From contig JAUVIX010000097.1 of NCBI GenBank assembly GCA_030592565.1, positions 1 to 11,003 on the forward strand: DNA of 11,003 nt, in the 5' to 3' direction. Positions 6,789-11,003 of the stretch are shown piece after piece. This DNA comes from Chlorobiota bacterium (GTDB lineage Bacteria; Bacteroidota; Bacteroidia; Bacteroidales; JAADJA01). Each line of letters opens with the position of its first letter. Within the stretch, counting starts at the first letter, position 1. Under the pieces are notes generated by a model. That model was given only the letters and a program-made list of their open reading frames with translations, ran no database searches and had not been told where the DNA came from. Both the position numbers and the translations under genes were made by a program.

Positions 6789-8396
6789 TCACTTTCCAAT
6801 TTTCGCCTTCAGCTCATCAATTTCCTCCTGTTGTTTTTCAAATGCTTTCTGTTGTTCAATTACATATAGTGTAAGCTCTTCAACTTTTTTCAGAAGAATT
6901 CCGTTCATTTCGCCGAGGTTAATTCCGTTTTCTGCAACTTCGGTTGCTGTAGGAACATCGGGTAAGTGTTTGTTTTGTTTTATGAAACCTTCCAAATCCG
7001 ATAATTTCGGCAGGTCGTAACCCTCATCAAAAACAAAGTCGTACCATTGAACGGAATTTTGAATTTTAATTTCTTCTGCTAGTATTTTTCCATCTACGGT
7101 AAGGTTATAATCGGGCTGAATGCCAGGTGTTCCGATAATTACATTACCGTTTTTATTAAGAAAAATAAATGCACCCTCTGTTCCGTCATTATCAAACGTT
7201 TTTAGGTATGTGGCATTAGCATCATTACCTATAATACAATAATCCCCATCACCATCATCAACAATTTTAAACTGCTCACCACCCGATTGAACCGTTAATG
7301 CGGTTTCAATCTGATTATAATCGGGATGATGAATAAAAGCAGTACCATCTACTTCTATTGAGTTCCCGAAAAGAGATGTACCAGTGGTTGACAAAGCTCC
7401 GATAATATCTACTGTACTACCGAAAGTAGTTGCTCCCGTTACATTAGCCGTTCCTGCTACATCAAGCAGTGACTCGGGTGTGGATGTTCCTATTCCTACA
7501 TTGCCGTTACTAAAAACAAAATCATAATTACTTTGACTATGAAAAACCATATCATAGCTTGTTTTGCCCTGAATGTAATGTTCCATATCTCCGAAATATA
7601 TTTTCCCATAACCGGTTCCGGGTTGAAGATAAATATCAGCATCCTCGTAAGTATCGCCCTTTATATGAAGTTTAGCTTGCGGCGAGGTTACATTGCCTAT
7701 GCCTATTTTACCCGTCTTACTCTGTCCGGACGATGCTCCTACGAAAAATGTCGGTACGTCGCTATTGAATCCTACCATTAGCGAATAAGGTTGTTGATTT
7801 TCCAAATATGTATAGCTTGATAATCCTGTTCCCAGTGTCATTGAATATGCTGCGGTGCTTTTCACATTTTTTCCGAACGCAAAACTATTGTTGGAAAGGG
7901 CGATTGCTTGAAAACCTATGGCCGTTGACATACTATCGGCTTCACAGCCCTTTCCGATTGCCACTCCGTACATTTTATATGTTTTACACCAACTGCCGAG
8001 TGCTACCGAAGCTATTCCCGATACATCATTCCCAAGACCTATGGCAACTCCGTATTTGCCGCTTACTATATTGTCTTTTCCAAAAATGTAAGTATTGTCA
8101 GCTTCTATTAAATTGTTTAAGCCTAAAGCAATAGAATAACTCCCCATTTTAAACTTTGCCATATTATCTTTGCCAATTAAGGTAATGGTTTTTAGAGATT
8201 CCGAAATATGATTACTCTCTCCAATAGTTAGTGAGAAATCACCTTTGTTAGTATTATTATCACCAATTGCACTTGATGTCGGTCCGAGAATATTTTCACC
8301 ACAAAAAATGCAATTTTCTATTTGTGGTACTATTTGTCCGACAGACAAAAAAGATATAAAAAACATTACTAAACTTAATAAACCTGCTTTTTTCAT
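6789..8396 (-). CDS. Secreted fibre-like protein with YadA-type head repeats and coiled-coil C-terminal domain
   Basis: Start choice: the Met at 8396 begins a signal peptide (MKKAGLLSLVMFFISFLSVG, Gln at +1) and leaves a 23-nt gap. A start at 8435 would overlap the upstream gene and precede the signal. The product is 535 residues. A CIFC pair follows the signal at about 29-32. Residues about 40-190 hold some eleven YadA-head-like units (SSAIG, SIALG, GVAIG, SVALG, STAIG, SMTLG) spaced roughly 12-16 residues apart, expected to form a left-handed beta-roll, often trimeric. Fibre-like segments follow: KIGIGNVTSPQAKLHIKG (about 227-245), NVGIGTSTPESLLDVAG (about 296-312) and NVIIGTPG. The end (about 448-535) has WYDFVF, FIKQNKHLPDVP, EVAENGINLGEMN and a Glu/Lys/Gln coiled coil. 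This conserved ending is common in Bacteroidota fibre-like proteins. It is not a T9SS type A domain, so the export route beyond Sec is unclear. An adhesin or surface-fibre role is inferred. Confidence 0.85.
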   Translation of the reverse strand: MKKAGLLSLVMFFISFLSVGQIVPQIENCIFCGENILGPTSSAIGDNNTNKGDFSLTIGESNHISESLKTITLIGKDNMAKFKMGSYSIALGLNNLIEADNTYIFGKDNIVSGKYGVAIGLGNDVSGIASVALGSWCKTYKMYGVAIGKGCEADSMSTAIGFQAIALSNNSFAFGKNVKSTAAYSMTLGTGLSSYTYLENQQPYSLMVGFNSDVPTFFVGASSGQSKTGKIGIGNVTSPQAKLHIKGDTYEDADIYLQPGTGYGKIYFGDMEHYIQGKTSYDMVFHSQSNYDFVFSNGNVGIGTSTPESLLDVAGTANVTGATTFGSTVDIIGALSTTGTSLFGNSIEVDGTAFIHHPDYNQIETALTVQSGGEQFKIVDDGDGDYCIIGNDANATYLKTFDNDGTEGAFIFLNKNGNVIIGTPGIQPDYNLTVDGKILAEEIKIQNSVQWYDFVFDEGYDLPKLSDLEGFIKQNKHLPDVPTATEVAENGINLGEMNGILLKKVEELTLYVIEQQKAFEKQQEEIDELKAKIGK

Positions 8397-8419
8397 AACA
8401 TTTACTTTTATTTGATTAA

Positions 8420-9874
8420 TTACTGTTTTATCCATTTTATACTCTCTTCATATCCTTCATTATCCCTGAAATGCAATATGTAATTGCCCGAGGATAATTT
8501 GCTTACATCGTAGGTATGCAGAAAAGTATTGTCCAATCTCTTCCGCATAACCTCTTTTCCGTTTATGTCAATTATTTTTAGTTCCACTCCTTTCCTTGCA
8601 GTGTTTATGTTCAAATCGTCCTTGCCGGGATTTGGATATATGAAATAGTCACTGTCATAAGGGTCGATTGTTTTTTCGGCTACTCCCACAATTTCATCAG
8701 GCATTATTTTGCGTATGAAGATATCCCAGTCCGTTGGTGGAGCATTGGCATTGTCGTGTCTGGTGCCGATTACTATGCAACCCAAATCGTCGGTTGCCTG
8801 CATTGTGGTCATATCATACTGATAGCCGTCTTTTCCAAGACTTTTCATCCCGATCAAATTAAGATTTTCGTCAATGATGCATACCATATACCTACCGTTG
8901 TATGAAGCTCCCGGACTGCTACCGCGCCACGAACCGATGTAAATATAATCAGGGTCAACAAAGGTAGGTATGTTCAACGCGGGTATATCTTGCGTATCGG
9001 GTCGCGATATGTAAAGATAATCTCCTATTATCTGCTGCTGATTCACATTGAAATTAAAAACGGCCAAATCCTTGACATAACTCCCCAATGGAATAAATCC
9101 CACACCCATTATCACACTGTCGTTTATCCAATTGCCGCGTATATCGTAAGGTATTTTATTATCGTCGAATACTATACCGGTATAGGTGTAATTGAAATTT
9201 GTATCAACGGTTGTAAGCGTGTAATCTGCTAAAGGATCGAACGCACGAATAAAAGTATGAAAAGCCACCGTATCGTTATGTGATTTCATTATGGAGGAGA
9301 ATGACGGAAACACCCCTGGCGAATTTATTAATTTCGACCTTAATGTGTCGCCCATTTCATTTATTTCCATCACAAGTATGTTACTATCTATTCCCCTAAG
9401 TCCGGCACCGTATATCCTGCCGTCATCGTTTTGAATGAAAAACAAATGCAAAGCATTATATGCCGGTGACATATCATACCTCTTGAATGAAAGAACGTTC
9501 AAATCTTCATCAAAAACCATAAAACTCAATTGATCGAAGTATATCCCACTATTTTCCAATTGTTCGACAAAATTTACAATATATTTGTTGTTTTCGGTAA
9601 TCAATAGCGTAGGTGCTGCAAGTTGATTAAGAGTGTCGTCAATTATGTAAACTGTGGTATCGAAACCGGGTGTGAGTTTAATAAGAAAACTACGCCAAAA
9701 ATAGTCGGAAGGTTCCAAATTTTCGTATCCCGTTATTATAAAATCACCGTTGTTATCTTTTAATATACTTCGCGGATATGTTCCGTATTCGGTATCGTAA
9801 ATTATTTCCTGGGATATTCCCTGTTGAAATATCCCAAGAAATAATAGCACTATTGATATAGGTAAACTTTTCAT
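8420..9874 (-). CDS. Secreted T9SS-sorted protein, probable beta-propeller-like body
   Basis: The product is 484 residues. Residues 1-21 form a Sec signal peptide (MKSLPISIVLLFLGIFQQGIS) with Gln at +1. The body (about 25-395) is rich in beta-type segments with recurring GDFIITGYEN-like, GRIYGAG and LGCIVIGTRHDN units. This resembles secreted Bacteroidota proteins with delta-60-type or propeller repeats, but no enzyme motif is visible. Residues about 409-484 form a T9SS type A sorting domain: YFIYPNPGKDDLNI, then LKIIDINGKEVMRKRL, YDVSKLSSGNYILHF and the end WIKQ. By family knowledge this predicts export through T9SS and surface anchoring or release. The start lies 9 nt after the lipoprotein stop, and the stop is 23 nt before the fibre-like gene, so co-transcription is likely. 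Its specific function is unknown. Confidence 0.87.
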   Translation of the reverse strand: MKSLPISIVLLFLGIFQQGISQEIIYDTEYGTYPRSILKDNNGDFIITGYENLEPSDYFWRSFLIKLTPGFDTTVYIIDDTLNQLAAPTLLITENNKYIVNFVEQLENSGIYFDQLSFMVFDEDLNVLSFKRYDMSPAYNALHLFFIQNDDGRIYGAGLRGIDSNILVMEINEMGDTLRSKLINSPGVFPSFSSIMKSHNDTVAFHTFIRAFDPLADYTLTTVDTNFNYTYTGIVFDDNKIPYDIRGNWINDSVIMGVGFIPLGSYVKDLAVFNFNVNQQQIIGDYLYISRPDTQDIPALNIPTFVDPDYIYIGSWRGSSPGASYNGRYMVCIIDENLNLIGMKSLGKDGYQYDMTTMQATDDLGCIVIGTRHDNANAPPTDWDIFIRKIMPDEIVGVAEKTIDPYDSDYFIYPNPGKDDLNINTARKGVELKIIDINGKEVMRKRLDNTFLHTYDVSKLSSGNYILHFRDNEGYEESIKWIKQ

Positions 9875-9883
9875 CTTTGTCTA

Positions 9884-10987
9884 TTAATTTCCAACAATGC
9901 TTTCGGGGGTTTTGTCTTCTATATGAATTCCTTTCCTGTATTCAACTTTATATTGGTGTTTAATAATCAGATTTTCATTATCCATTGTCCCGAAAGTTCC
10001 TTCGCCTGTTGCGGGGTCTCCCAAATCATATATAGTTATAAAAGTTTTGTGATATGCATTTGGCCATTCCTGGGCGTTGTTGGGCACCATATCGTAAATA
10101 ACGTAATTCAGTTTGTGATAATACCAGTTCATTGCATCAACATCTATTAATTCGTGATATCCCCATTGCTGATATTGATAAATAAGCAGATGTTCGTAAT
10201 AATTATCACCGGGTTGAGGGTCGTCGGGATTAACGAAAACATTCAGTTCGGAATATAGTTTAGTGTATGGGTCTTCACCGGCAGTACCGATATATACCAT
10301 ATTTTCTTCATCAACATACAGGTAGCGGTAATAGTTTGTCCAATATGTCAATTCGGTACAGGCATCACTGCCGTCATACTGGTCGGGGCCGGGGTCAATT
10401 CCTTTTTCGTCGCCGTACATCCAGGCCATATCAAAAGGTTCTTCATCTCCCGGTGGAGTGGTCTCTCCTACGGTTGCATAAGCTTTTACGGTAACTTTGT
10501 TTGCATTTTCCTCTTTTTTGCTTAATGAGGCTATATAAAGTTCCTTATCCGTTCCCGGTGCTGCAACGCAAACATCGGCAACCTTCTGTTTCAGTTCCGT
10601 ATATGCCGCCGCAAGGTCGTCCATACTTACATTTTCGCCTGTTTTCGGTATGGTTACAAACACCGAATCCTGATAGAAGTTGATCATTGGCGTCCACGAA
10701 ATGAAAGCGTGTGAAAGATTCAATGAAGCATCAAGATACCAGATGGCGCTGTCAACTTCTACATCTTCTCCGCTTTTAAAACCGGGGTTTTCGGTAATGT
10801 ATTCCACCTTTTCCCTAAAAATCAGAATACTGTTCAATATGGCTTTTTCTTCAGCCGTTACCTGTGAGCCGGTCTCTTTCTGCATAACTGCAGGTTCGCC
10901 GCTCTCCTGCTTAGTACAGGAATTAATTGTCAATGCAGCTATCATTATTGCAGCTACTGAAATGATTGTTAAAAAAGATTTTTTCAT
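9884..10987 (-). CDS. Lipoprotein of unknown family
   Basis: The product is 367 residues. It has an N-terminal lipoprotein signal (MKKSFLTIISVAAIMIAALT) and a lipobox INSC, with the lipidated Cys at residue 24. Residues 25-45 are a polar tether (TKQESGEPAVMQKETGSQ). A mostly helical-looking part follows (about 42-160; KAILNSILIFREKVEYI and MDDLAAAYTELKQKVADV). The C-terminal half is unusually rich in Tyr, Trp and Asp (YWTNYYRYLYVDEE, YYEHLLIYQYQQWGYHELID, MNWYYHKLNYVIYD). I do not recognise the family and see no catalytic motif. It is the first gene visible in a tightly spaced minus-strand run, and only 16 nt of its upstream region are in the window, so its promoter cannot be judged. Being a lipoprotein next to T9SS cargo, it may sit in the outer membrane, but that is inference. 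Confidence 0.85.
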   Translation of the reverse strand: MKKSFLTIISVAAIMIAALTINSCTKQESGEPAVMQKETGSQVTAEEKAILNSILIFREKVEYITENPGFKSGEDVEVDSAIWYLDASLNLSHAFISWTPMINFYQDSVFVTIPKTGENVSMDDLAAAYTELKQKVADVCVAAPGTDKELYIASLSKKEENANKVTVKAYATVGETTPPGDEEPFDMAWMYGDEKGIDPGPDQYDGSDACTELTYWTNYYRYLYVDEENMVYIGTAGEDPYTKLYSELNVFVNPDDPQPGDNYYEHLLIYQYQQWGYHELIDVDAMNWYYHKLNYVIYDMVPNNAQEWPNAYHKTFITIYDLGDPATGEGTFGTMDNENLIIKHQYKVEYRKGIHIEDKTPESIVGN

Positions 10988-11003
10988 AATTTTTAAATTT
11001 AAT

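Noticed and set aside
7808..8134. Plus-strand open frame of 108 residues opposite the fibre-like gene
   Set aside because: It lies opposite the regular YadA-like repeats, and its Leu/Cys/Arg-rich product looks like a shadow of them.
8397..8435. Upstream ATG at 8435 as the fibre-like protein start
   Set aside because: It overlaps the end of the preceding gene and puts 13 residues before the signal peptide; 8396 gives a clean signal and a normal gap.

Overview
The window looks like an AT-rich piece of a Bacteroidota chromosome or metagenome contig. Two proteins end in C-terminal type IX secretion (T9SS type A) sorting domains with YPNP motifs. The leaders are A-rich and lack clear Shine-Dalgarno sequences. 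All four Sec signal peptides that lack a lipobox place Gln at the predicted +1 position (the Bacteroidota 'Q-rule' for signal peptidase I substrates). No tRNA, rRNA, CRISPR array, transposase or phage gene was seen. The genus cannot be named from the sequence.

Every credible gene lies on the minus strand, so the window is transcribed from right to left. The order is: (1) a lipoprotein of unknown family (9884-10987); (2) a secreted T9SS-sorted protein that looks like a beta-propeller (8420-9874), 9 nt downstream; (3) a secreted fibre-like protein with YadA-type head repeats, phage-fibre-like repeats and a coiled-coil end (6789-8396), 23 nt downstream; (4) a 168-nt gap holding about 2.5 copies of a 37-38 bp tandem repeat and a separate inverted repeat; (5) a 154-residue T9SS-sorted protein carrying a single RHS/YD-like motif (6156-6620); (6) a 129-nt gap with several small dyads; (7) a giant SpvB/FG-GAP/RHS protein (start 6026) that runs off the left edge. 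The first three genes are tightly spaced and probably form one operon. The last two may be transcribed separately or by read-through.

Everything encoded here is exported or surface-associated. The main feature is the RHS protein, whose architecture (SpvB-like N terminus, seven FG-GAP/VCBS calcium-type repeats, YD repeats, RHS core ending in DPSGY) resembles a fused B-C cocoon of Tc/polymorphic toxins. Its variable C-terminal tail is interrupted by an apparent one-base deletion in a short A run at 339-342. Past that point the true tail reads openly in another frame to the window edge and becomes Gly-rich. The effector domain and any immunity gene would lie outside this window. A shared function for the whole locus (adhesion, inter-bacterial antagonism or surface display) is inference; the sequence shows co-orientation and shared export, not a demonstrated system.
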